Positions 56,168 through 64,000 of a stretch of 64,000 bases of DNA are shown here, piece after piece. The DNA comes from Zopfochytrium polystomum (lineage: Eukaryota; Chytridiomycota; Chytridiomycetes; Chytridiales; Chytridiaceae): positions 248,001-312,000 of the forward strand of contig JAIVFJ010000056.1 of NCBI GenBank assembly GCA_025765615.1, read 5' to 3'. Numbering within the stretch: position 1 is the first letter of the stretch; each line of letters begins with the position of its first letter. A model generated the notes under the pieces. That model searched no databases. It had not been told where the DNA came from and saw only the letters and a program-made list of their open reading frames with translations. A program made the position numbers and the translations under genes.

Positions 56168-58152
56168 TCACTTTATAAGAACGTCGCGGACACTAAAATC
56201 CTCAAACAGAGCCACAGGGGGCTGAGCTCCATTGGTCGGCGGCGCAGGCTGCTTCTTATCCGCGGGCTCAGCAGCGTACGTAAAGTTGTGGTACACCCCG
56301 ACTTTCTTGAGCACCAGCGGTTTGCCCTCCTCGCACGGCTCCAGCGGCACGCACACGGCGTAGTCGTCCGCAAAGTGGTTCGCGCCGTCGCACGATATCG
56401 ACGTCCCCACCAACACCAGGATGACCTGCTTCCCCGCCGCGATCTCGGCGACCGCGTTCGCGTCGTCGGCGATCCCCGAAAACACCTGCCCCTTGGCCGT
56501 CACGATCTCGACTTTTTTCACAAACTTTGGGTACGCGAACGTCGGCTCTTTCTTGTCGTCGTTCTTGGCGAGGTAGATGTTCCCGCCCGCCAGCAGGCTC
56601 CCCGACATCCGGTCCCAGAACCCGTGCGTCTTGTACTGGTTCTCGTACCGCAGCGTCTCCGCCCGCGCCCACGACAGGAGCGGCGGGTCGATTTCTACCA
56701 TGAACGCCATCAGAGCGAGCAGTTCGGAAAAGTACGCTTGTGGGTCGGAGAGATAGTGGTTGTCGCGGAGCACCGTGAACTGCGCGACATGGACGACGCG
56801 CGTCTCGGGGATGCGGACGCCTTCGCGGGAGACGACCGGCCTCACGTCGTGGTCGAGGAAGCGCATGCCGTCTTGGAGGCTGGTGAAGCGGTCGTAGTCA
56901 TTGTACTCGTATTCAAATGCGTTGTCTGTCAGGAACCGGCGGATCTCTGAGGGCTCGGCGCGCCGACGCATCGAGCCGTTGATGTAAAAGCCAGGCTCGA
57001 AAGAACCGAAAAAGCTCGTGTTGCTGGAAGATGCCGCCGAGGTGAGCTCGGCGTGGAACGCCTCCTGGCGCAGCTCCGGCGGCGTCGGGGCAATGGTCCC
57101 AAACTGCTTGACGACCGCCGAACCCATGGCGAGCGCAAAGTCGGAGGCGACCTCGGCAAACGTCTTTTCGTAGTCGACCGTGATTTTCGAGTGGTCAAAG
57201 GCGTCCGGGTCGTCGCTGGGCAGCACGCCGAGCACGCCGTACAGGCGATCGGTGGCGTAGCGCGAGGTGCGGACGCTGGACAGGAGCAGCGCGGTGCGGA
57301 CAGATGGATTTGTGATGCCGAGAGGGAGTAGCTGCAGCCCCGCCGTGAGCGCGGACTCGGGCGTCAGGCCACCAAAGAGCTGCTCCATCTGGCCGGCCAT
57401 CCACACCTGGCCGATGACGTGCTTTCGCGACATCCACACCGGAACGGGCTCTGGGACCGTCGGGTCGGCTTGCCGGGAAGAGAACAAGGACGTTATTGAG
57501 GTCTTCTTGGGCGACGCCGGGGGAGCAGTTTCCACATAAAAAAAGAGTCTACGAGGAAGAACGCACTCTTGGAGTGTCCACCTGGCAGCAACGAGAGCGG
57601 AGGGTGAGCCCAGGCATTAACGATTTTTAGCGATTTTTTCACTTACAGTCGGGTGAACCACCGGGCGGGTTTCTGGCCCTTTCGCAACGGGATCGACGGC
57701 TTGCCGAGGTCATCGAGGAAAACCCACACGCACGCCGCGTTCGTGTAGTAGCTGCCCATGCGCGAGACTTCGACAGCCTTTGCGGCGTTGTCGTTCTGCG
57801 GGATGCACAAGACGTCCATCCAGATGTGGGTGAACTGCGGGGGCGCCATCGGGGTGGCGGGGTCGGCGGCACCAGCGGCGACCTGAGCATCGTGGTCCAG
57901 GACGGACGCGCCGCCAAAGTAGATGGCGCGAAGGGCGGCGTCGAGGATCTCGGGCGAGCAGCTCGGGACCGGCCACTTTGACTCGAATGGGGCGGTGGTT
58001 GTAGGCCCAGCGGCGGTGACGAGCGCGGGCGCGGCGGTCCACGCGAAGCTACCCTGCTGCGGCCACAGGTACGAGACGGCGGCGAAGGGCGGGGCTGAGG
58101 CCGCGTCGGCAAAATGCTCGAGCTTGTTGGTGCGGGTGTTGAGGAGAAGCAT
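56168..58152 (-). CDS. HET-domain protein, two exons
   Basis: Exon 1 58152-57647, intron 57646-57582 (GTAAGT...CCAG, 65 nt), exon 2 57581-56168; 1920 nt, 639 aa. The heterokaryon-incompatibility (HET) domain occupies residues about 25-185: FAAVSYLWPQQGSF, HIWMDVLCIPQNDNA, EVSRMGSYYTNAACVWVFLDD and, joined across the intron, RWFTRLWTLQECVLPRRLFF. The exact recovery of the W-T-L-Q-E motif by splicing supports the model. HET domains in filamentous fungi trigger cell death after non-self recognition and belong to the TIR-like/effector class. The long C-terminal region (about 190-639) has no repeats or NACHT motif and I do not recognise it. A TATAAATA box lies about 140 nt upstream. Confidence 0.88.
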
Positions 58153-58290
58153 TGTTAACGTGTGAGTGAGTGAGTGTGTGAGTGATTGAGTGTGTGTGTG
58201 TGTGAGAACGTGTGTGTGAGCGTGTGTGTGTGTGTGGATCGGATCGATCTCGGCGCCCTTTCTTTGTCGTCTTTCCCGATCCGACAGTTG

Positions 58291-58298
58291 TATTTATA
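58291..58298 (-). promoter_or_regulatory. TATA box of the HET gene
   Basis: TATAAATA on the minus strand, about 140 nt upstream of the ATG at 58152. Confidence 0.5.
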
Positions 58299-58315
58299 CC
58301 ATGTATTTCTTTCTG

Positions 58316-58318
58316 TTT

Positions 58319-58381
<63 letters not shown>

Positions 58382-58391
58382 GTCTGTCTGT
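58316..58391. repeat. (TGTC)n microsatellite
   Basis: About eighteen TGTC units with single interruptions, upstream of the HET gene. Confidence 0.92.
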
Positions 58392-58647
58392 GCGTGCCCT
58401 CTGTTGACTCCCGAACACTGTTTGTCTCTCTCTCTGTCCATTATATAAACCCTGCCAATGCGGCGCAGCCATAGTTCACACAACGCCCAGCGCGCAGCCA
58501 CGAACGCGTCCTTTTCAGTGACAAGGAAAGAAAGAAACAAGCTGGAAAACAGAATCGACTGTGACCAATCGCGGCACGCGGCACGGGCGGGATGAAAGAG
58601 TAAGATATGGGAAGGCTACGCCTTACCACCTCGCCGCGAGATATGGA

Positions 58648-58680
58648 TAATCCAGCTCCCCCAGAAGGGGAGCTGGATTA
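58648..58680. repeat. Perfect 14-bp inverted repeat with 5-nt spacer
   Basis: Arms TAATCCAGCTCCCC and GGGGAGCTGGATTA around CAGAA. It sits at the edge between GC-rich and AT-richer DNA. Could be a transposon end remnant or hairpin. Confidence 0.8.
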
Positions 58681-59053
58681 AACTTTTGTATTAGTGTTGC
58701 GCAACGATTGGTCAAGATTGAAAGGTTGTTCATGTCCAATCTTTGACACTTCTCCAGCCTCTTTTGTCCAGGTCTCCAAGATTCTCGCTCGCTGTACTTC
58801 TATACTTCTGATTGATCACCCCCAATTGGCACATGCTGCCCTCTCGCCCTCTGTCCAGCCAAAGCGGTTATACCTGCTGCAGGTAGCAGTGCTTTGGTCA
58901 AAAGGCCTCGCTGAGGCCAGGGGATCAGCACCGAGAGTCAACAGAACTGGGAACGTGGTGCGCGAGTGTGGCAGGCAAGTGCGGCTAGCACGGCTCCATT
59001 GCTTCAACTAAAACCCCTGAGCGAATTAATGATTGGCTCCCCTAATTCACTAA

Positions 59054-59525
59054 TCAAAAAATGGGCCCTGAGGGATTCACGTGTAGGTTTAAATCCTCCA
59101 AGCTGCGCAGCTCGGAATTAAATACAACGTATTCTTCGGGCTGCTGCTGCTGCTGATGCTGCTTGTGCCGGTTAAACCAGACCGGCACCACAAGCGAGGG
59201 CGTGGGGAAATGCGGCTTCCCACACATACTGCACACATAGCGAATTGACTGTCCAGTCATCATCGCTTAACAATGGTACATAGGCATCTTCAGCCGAGTG
59301 GACCCTCAAGGCATCACTCATACGAAGAGGCCAGATTCCGGAATCGCTCAACCTCGGCTCATGCCAGGACGCCTGCGTGGCGCACGGCCAGGGTTCCGCC
59401 GTTAGCAGTTGGGTCCTTGTAAAGTCAGGGCTCCTGTCATTCTTGGCAAACCAGATTGAGTCCCACACCAGACTCCTGTTTGTGCAGTCATACACAGCCT
59501 TAATGTTCAAGTACACCACATGCAT
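59054..59525 (-). CDS. Hypothetical ORF pair with Cys motif, frame break
   Basis: Two overlapping minus-strand frames (59525 to about 59260, then 59263 to 59054) that join with one base change read as one protein: ...SAEDAYVPLLSDDD then TGQSIRYVCSMCGKPHFPTP, VPVWFNRHKQH, a Gln run and a Ser/Leu tail. C-x2-C suggests a partial zinc site. Not recognised; may be a relic. Confidence 0.3.
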
Positions 59526-59574
59526 CTGGTGCTATTGCTGCAACTGAAGACATCCAAGTATCTCCAGCAGTCCA

Positions 59575-59647
59575 AAAGCATAGCAGGACTCGAACCTGCA
59601 ATCTTTCGATCCGAAGTCGAACGCGGTAACCATTTCGCCATATGCCC
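59575..59647 (-). tRNA. tRNA-Arg (TCG)
   Basis: Acceptor GGGCATA pairs with TATGCTT (two G-U pairs), D arm GCGAAATGGTTACCGC, anticodon stem TTCGA/TCGAA around CTTCGGA (anticodon TCG), T arm GCAGGTTCGAGTCCTGC. 73 nt, no intron. Confidence 0.88.
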
Positions 59648-60688
59648 ACACCAAATCTTTGAAAGACTGTCATCATTCGCCTCCTGCTTGTTTCCTGTTT
59701 TTTTTTTTTGGTTGGTGTGTGTTCTGCCTTTTCATTTCACTCCCCACCCCCTTACCGTTCTGCAGGTGGCTAGTGTTCAAGAGGACCAATGGCAAGGGGA
59801 TTAACAGCATGAAGGTGCAACAATCAGGATCCTGCCAATCAAACTGGACTCGAGCAAGAGACTTTGCCCACCGATGCTGTCTGTTGTAACTTGTGCTTGC
59901 TGTCAGTTTGGCATTTAGATAGCTAAAGGAAGGATAATGGTCAGTTGGGATTGGCAGGCCAAGTGTCCCACCCAGCAACCCAAGTGATTGCATTGCAAGT
60001 TTGCACTTTTTTTTTGCACGAGGAGAAAATTTTTTCAATCAATGTAGCACAAATCTGAGATAAATTTGAGTTTGATTTGAATTCGAATCGGACTTGAATC
60101 AAATGAATTCTCCAGTATAGAGTGATTTGAATTCAATTTGATTCAGGTTTTATAAGTAAAAAATCGAAATTCCATTTGATTTGGCGCAATTTGAGTGCAA
60201 AAACAGCCATTTGTCAGATTCAAATGTCTGGGAAATACATTTTTTCTTGTCATTTGGGTCTGGAAAGCAGAATCAAATCAAATCAAACCCAAATGGGGAT
60301 CTGGTCTGTGGCAGACGCTCCTTGTAAAGTGCTTTGCAGCTGTCCATCACTGCTAGAAATCATTGTCAGCTCTGCTGCTGGCAAGCTTGTGGCATCAGGG
60401 AGATTGTTGCCCTCATTGCAGCATATGATGGCAAAATCAGAGAGAAAAGACACACCTGGCGCTTATGGCCCTGCTTTGGCAAGTGATGGTTTTGGTTTCC
60501 TGAGAGTGCCCTTTGGCACTTCGAGGGTGCAGGAACTTTGTCATGAGCATCTTCAGGTGTGTTTTTCCCCTTGTTTGTCTGGGGATCCAACTTCCAAGCT
60601 CTGCAGGAGACTTGCACAATGGAATGCCGAGCAACACCCCAGGGAGTCAGCAGCCAGGCAACATTCCACACAAATCTACAACCCTTAT

Positions 60689-60779
60689 CGGTACCGGGTG
60701 GACTTGAACCACCAACCTTGCGGTGTGCTGCTGACCATGTCTAACAGCCGCACGCGCTAACCAGTTGCTCCACGGCAGC
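60689..60779 (-). tRNA. tRNA-Asn (GTT) with 17-nt intron
   Basis: Anticodon stem TGCGG/CCGCA around CTGTTA-A with a 17-nt intron (GACATGGTCAGCAGCAC) after position 37, the canonical site. T arm GGTGGTTCAAGTCCACC, D arm GAGCAACTGGTTAGCGC; acceptor GCTGCCG/CGGTACC has one mismatch. Confidence 0.85.
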
Positions 60780-61828
60780 ATATTGCAGTTTGGAGATGGT
60801 TGCCAATTGATCCAATTCTTTTCACACTTTCCCATTCAAGGAAGCGTTCAAAATGTGTGGCAGAGATTGCATATGACCATAGGATTGTTCGGTTTTGTGT
60901 TGACTCTCCATTCTCAAAATGGCATGCCACTGCAGACTCAGAGGCCAGGCTGCAGGGCAAAGTATGTAAATCAAACAAAGGACCACTCCCCAAAAGCTAT
61001 TGGACTTCACGAAATGTAATGCGGTCAATTTTTCTGTCTGGACCCCTGCCATGCACCTGTGGCAGCAAAAAAGTGTCAGGCACCATTTGTAAATTTGCAG
61101 CACAAGGTGACCCAATGCTGGACCGTGTCTAATGACTGCAAATACCACAGTCTTTTGGGTAAAAGCACACGCTTGAAGGTCCAAATATCACTGATAACAG
61201 ATAAAATGAGGTTTTGGCATAATAGTAGTATGCGCAAAGGATACCAAAATGAGGTTTTCTGTATCTGTTATCAGTTCAGACATATTAGATACATTCTGCA
61301 GGCTGCACTGTGCGAGAAAAAAAAATGTTAGTGTTGTCAGCATTTTGCCCAGTATGAAAACCTGCAGAGGCGTGAACCAATTTGGTGGGTCTGAAAAGCA
61401 AACAGTGCCTTCTCAAGGAAATTTGCTCTTTGGCAATTCGACACTGATACAGGGCGAAACGTCCTACGCTTCACTTTGAGACTGAAAACCTTAACAGACA
61501 TTCACCTTTCCCTCATCGCACTGTAAATGCCCAAACTGCTGAATAGGGTCTAACACAAATCGAGTCATTTTCAATGTTTGATTTGATTTGATTTGATTTT
61601 CTGAATATAAATGACAATTTTCCCATGTTATTCGGCCATTTGATTCAGTAAATTTTCAATTTTTGGGCTGAACAGTCAGACATAAGAAAATTTTACTGAT
61701 GATGGAATCGCTTTTGAATCAATCCCAAATGGTCATTCGAATCAAATGCAGGGGTTGTGTTTCATCCTACTGCTGTATCTGACAATGCCTCCCTAGATCA
61801 AGTTGCTCATGCCACAGAAACAGACCAC

Positions 61829-61928
61829 GCCCGATGTGGGGGTCGAACCCACAGCCTTGTGATGGCTCACATGCACATGTCGCACATGCCGTAAGAGTCA
61901 CACGCTCTACCGATTGAGCTAACCAGGC
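61829..61928 (-). tRNA. tRNA-Lys (CTT) with 28-nt intron
   Basis: Acceptor GCCTGGT/ATCGGGC (with G-U pairs), D arm GCTCAATCGGTAGAGC, anticodon stem TGTGA/TCACA around CTCTTA-A with a 28-nt intron after position 37, T arm CTGTGGGTTCGACCCCCACA. 100 nt in total. Confidence 0.92.
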
Positions 61929-62472
61929 AACACACACTGCATTTTTCCGCCTAATTTGATCAGGAGAATAATCACAACTCCCTCCATTGGCCTGTTCTTG
62001 CGTCATCATATAGCCTTCCTGCGGAAAACTGAATAGTGATAGAGAGTGGACAAAATCTGTGTGCAGTGTCAGAGGCACCGTGCACTCCTCCTTGCTGCAG
62101 TACACGCAGCTGTTACTGCTTGCAATAGGCTCAAATGACACACGCAGACCCCTTGCTTCAGCTGGGAGCAATTCTACAGTGGCAGCAGTTGATGGAACCC
62201 ACATTCTAAGTCTGACTGAACACTTGCACAGTGGTTGTTTGGAGCCACTTGGCTCAAGCTGACTGTTAAGCGTCTGCCTCCCATCTGTTACCTGTGCCCT
62301 AACTCTGTGTCCCTTTTGCTCACATGTTTGCAAAAATGAATGAAGCTCCCCCAATAGTTATAATCACTCCAGCTAATCACAAACATAGTAGAACCATTTT
62401 TGTTGATAATCCTTGGCTTCAAGGATTTGTAGAAGCTGAAGGATACTCTCATGTGTGTTATGAATCACCCTC

Positions 62473-62602
62473 TGGAAACCTCTGGAACCTTCTAGAACAT
62501 TCCTTCATGGAACCTTCTGGAACCTTCTGGAACCTTCTGGAACCTTCTGGAACCTTCTAGAACATTCCTTCATGGAACCTTGTGGAACCTTCTGGAACCT
62601 TC
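62473..62602 (+). promoter_or_regulatory. Heat-shock-element array in LTR
   Basis: Repeated GGAACCTTCT units and variants (TAGAACATTCC) give a near-continuous alternation of nGAAn and nTTCn pentamers, the consensus bound by heat-shock factor trimers. It lies 110 bp upstream of the LTR TATA box. Confidence 0.75.
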
Positions 62603-62712
62603 TTTGCTTTCCTGACTTGTCTTGTTGTCATTGGTATCATTGGTATCATTGTATTACTAATTGCTCTTTCTGGAACTTTCTTTGAGTCTTGACAAGGAAC
62701 ACTCTCAAAAGG

Positions 62713-62719
62713 TATAAAA
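62713..62719 (+). promoter_or_regulatory. LTR TATA box
   Basis: TATAAAA within GGTATAAAAGGGGG, conserved in all three LTR copies (also 53374 and 63329). Confidence 0.8.
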
Positions 62720-62835
62720 GGGGGATGGGGGACCTGTCCCATCCCTCAAGTGAATTATTGTTTCCAATACAATCATCACTCCTCTCAGTTCCTTCTCTGC
62801 CTTGCCTTGCCTTGTCCTGCCATGTTCCTGACATC

Positions 62836-62846
62836 ATAATTCACTT
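62836..62846 (+). other. Self-priming primer-binding site
   Basis: ATAATTCACTT, starting 3 nt after the LTR end, is the exact reverse complement of AAGTGAATTAT at 62748-62758 in the same LTR. No tRNA-complementary TGG-type site is present. The inner copy has the same pair (63364-63374 and 63447-63457). Confidence 0.8.
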
Positions 62847-62873
62847 CACCCTCTCCTACTACTCTCTGCCATC

Positions 62874-63081
62874 ATGTCTGACCCAAACAACACCTTCCCT
62901 GATGCAACTGCCTTCCAAGCCTTGATGGACCAATTACAAGCCCTTTCAAGACAGACACACCAACCTCAAGAACAAGTCCTTCACCAGCAGCACCAGCTTC
63001 AACAACAACTTCACCAACAAGAACATCAAGCTCTTCCCCTGCCTCAAGCCAACCAAGCAAGAGAGCCCAAGGTTCCCAGCC
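62874..63081 (+). pseudogene. Truncated gag of the outer retrotransposon copy
   Basis: Starts MSDPNNTFPDATAFQALMDQ and continues with a Gln/His-rich coiled-coil segment to about 69 codons, then is cut by the LTR at 63082 after KVPS. The inner gag is nearly identical up to this point and then continues into the conserved gag core, so the outer gag was interrupted by insertion. Confidence 0.85.
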
Positions 63082-63444
63082 TGTTATGAATCACCCTCTG
63101 GAAACCTCTGGAACCTTCTAGAACATTTCTTCATGGAACCTTCTGGAACCTTCTGGAACCTTCTAGAACATTCCTTCATGGAACCTTGTGGAACCTTGTG
63201 GAACCTTCTGGAACCTTCTTTGCTTTCCTGACTTGTCTTGTTGTCATTGGTATCATTGGTATCATTGTATTACTAATTGCTCTTTCTGGAACTTTCTTTG
63301 AGTCTTGACAAGGAACACTCTCAAAAGGTATAAAAGGGGGATGGGGGACCTGTCCCATCCCTCAAGTGAATTATTGTTTCCAATACAATCATCACTCCTC
63401 TCAGTTCCTTGTCTGCCTTGCCCTGTCCTGCCCTGTTCCTGACA
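63082..63444 (+). mobile_element. LTR (363 bp), inner retrotransposon copy inserted in gag
   Basis: Same termini and internal order as the outer LTR: HSE array 63099-63218, TATA 63329-63335, predicted start 63364. It begins directly within the outer gag and is followed by its own priming site and gag. Confidence 0.9.
63099..63218 (+). promoter_or_regulatory. Heat-shock-element array in inner LTR
   Basis: Same GAA/TTC pentamer alternation as in the outer LTR, with fewer central 10-bp units and one extra GGAACCTTGT unit. Confidence 0.75.
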
Positions 63445-63484
63445 TCATAATTCACTTCACCCTCTCCCACTACTCTCTGCCATC

Positions 63485-64000
63485 ATGTCTGACCCAAACA
63501 ACACCTTCCCTGATGCAACTGCCTTCCAAGCCTTGATGGACCAATTACAAGCCCTCTCAAGACAGACACACCAACTTCAAGAACAAGTCCTTCACCAGCA
63601 GCACCAGCTTCAACAACAACTTCACCAACAAGAACATCAAGCTCTTCCCCTGCCTCAAGCCAACCAAGCAAGAGAGCCCAAGGTTCCCAGCCCTGACAAG
63701 TTCACTGGGCTGGCCAAAGACCTTAGGAACTTCATGGCCACTGTGGAGAATGTCATCCTTCTCCAACCTTCAAGATTTCCCAGTGAGCAAGTCAAGGTTC
63801 TTTTCACAAGCACCCTCCTGTCTGGTCAAGCTCAATCATGGTACAGATCTCTCCCAAGCACACCCACCACCCTGCAAGAGCTCTGGGAGGGGCTTACGCG
63901 TCTTGGACGGCAAGATCCAAGCTCAAGCATATCAAGCAAGGAAAGCAATCTTGTGTGGCCTACACCAACCAATTCAAGCAACTAGCCAAAGACTCTGGAT
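63485..64000 (+). CDS. Ty3/gypsy-type gag (retrotrans_gag), runs off window, frame break
   Basis: Starts MSDPNNTFPDATAFQALMDQ; Gln-rich coiled coil to about residue 60, then the gag core PDKFTGLAKDLRNFMATVEN, FPSEQVKVLFTSTLLSGQAQ and SWYRSLPST, matching the F.G....F......... F......KV.....L.G.A..W pattern of Ty3 gag. After about 63895 the family pattern moves to another frame (VAYTNQFKQLAKDSG at 63955-63999), so there is a one-base change, and this copy's first frame stops at 63985. Protease, reverse transcriptase and integrase would lie beyond the window. Confidence 0.85.

Larger units (their letters stand above)
59650..62455. other. AT-richer intergenic DNA with tRNAs
   Basis: Apart from tRNA-Asn and tRNA-Lys no gene is supported. 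Short TTTGA/TTTGATT repeats occur at about 60062-60150 and 61577-61600. Lower GC than the gene-bearing parts of the window. Confidence 0.55.
62456..62833 (+). mobile_element. LTR (378 bp), Tf1/sushi-like retrotransposon, outer copy
   Basis: TGTTATGAATCACC... to ...TTCCTGACA. U3 carries the longest GAA/TTC array (62473-62602) then TATA at 62713-62719; the predicted transcript start is at 62748 (AAGTGAATTAT), 35 nt later. Followed by the self-priming site and a gag start, so it acts as a 5' LTR. The size difference from the other copies is due mainly to the number of 10-bp array units. Confidence 0.9.

Overview
The window is nuclear DNA from a filamentous or zoosporic fungus, most likely an early-diverging lineage such as a chytrid. 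This rests on short spliceosomal introns (about 50-150 nt, one near 500; GTRNGT...YAG), GC-rich genes separated by long microsatellites and A/T tracts, tRNA genes with canonical 37/38 introns, fungal families (GH3 glucosidase, OPT peptide transporter, WSC, HET, MpaB-type oxygenase) and two Trp-rich ankyrin proteins of a style common in chytrids. The taxon itself is an inference.

Layout. 0.5-1.4 kb: Ty1/copia relic (minus). 2.6-9.5 kb: Trp-rich ankyrin protein, GhrA-like 2-hydroxyacid dehydrogenase (frame break), divergent NIF3/DUF34 protein, MpaB-type oxygenase. 10.2 kb: class II tRNA. 11.4-16 kb: spliced 50-residue secreted Cys peptide and a secreted GH3 beta-glucosidase with a 7-nt micro-exon. 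16-19.7 kb: gene-poor low-complexity DNA. 19.7-29 kb: three-exon OPT transporter, dead WSC gene, O-methyltransferase, disordered protein. 29.4-32.7 kb: ribosomal-L1-domain (Utp30/RSL1D1-like) gene. 33.6-46.7 kb: gag-like ORF, mucin-like secreted protein, MULE relic, F-box-like/ankyrin protein, a very long Gly-rich repeat protein with an unknown spliced N-terminal domain, and a small gene with a decayed second copy. 47.4-49.3 kb: tRNA-His and an 857-bp non-autonomous Mutator-like element. 49.8-52.2 kb: a seven-exon gene fusing a serine beta-lactamase-type hydrolase to a complete glutathione peroxidase. 52.6-64 kb: transposon-rich, AT-richer DNA holding a Harbinger fragment, SDR gene, HET-domain gene, three tRNAs (two with introns) and copies of one LTR retrotransposon family.

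Most notable: (1) the beta-lactamase-like/GPx fusion, supported by one exon coding for the end of one domain and the start of the other with phase-consistent introns; (2) an LTR retrotransposon whose U3 carries arrays of perfect alternating GAA/TTC pentamers, i.e. heat-shock elements, upstream of a TATA box; (3) the same element has an 11-nt sequence 35 nt after the TATA that is exactly complementary to the sequence just after the LTR, the hallmark of Tf1/sushi-type self-priming; (4) a 7-nt micro-exon in the GH3 gene; (5) a NIF3 protein that seems to have lost its metal ligands.

Several otherwise well-conserved genes carry single-base frame breaks, some at C or G homopolymers. Whether these are assembly errors or true decay cannot be decided from the sequence alone. 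All splice models here are manual and unconfirmed by transcripts.
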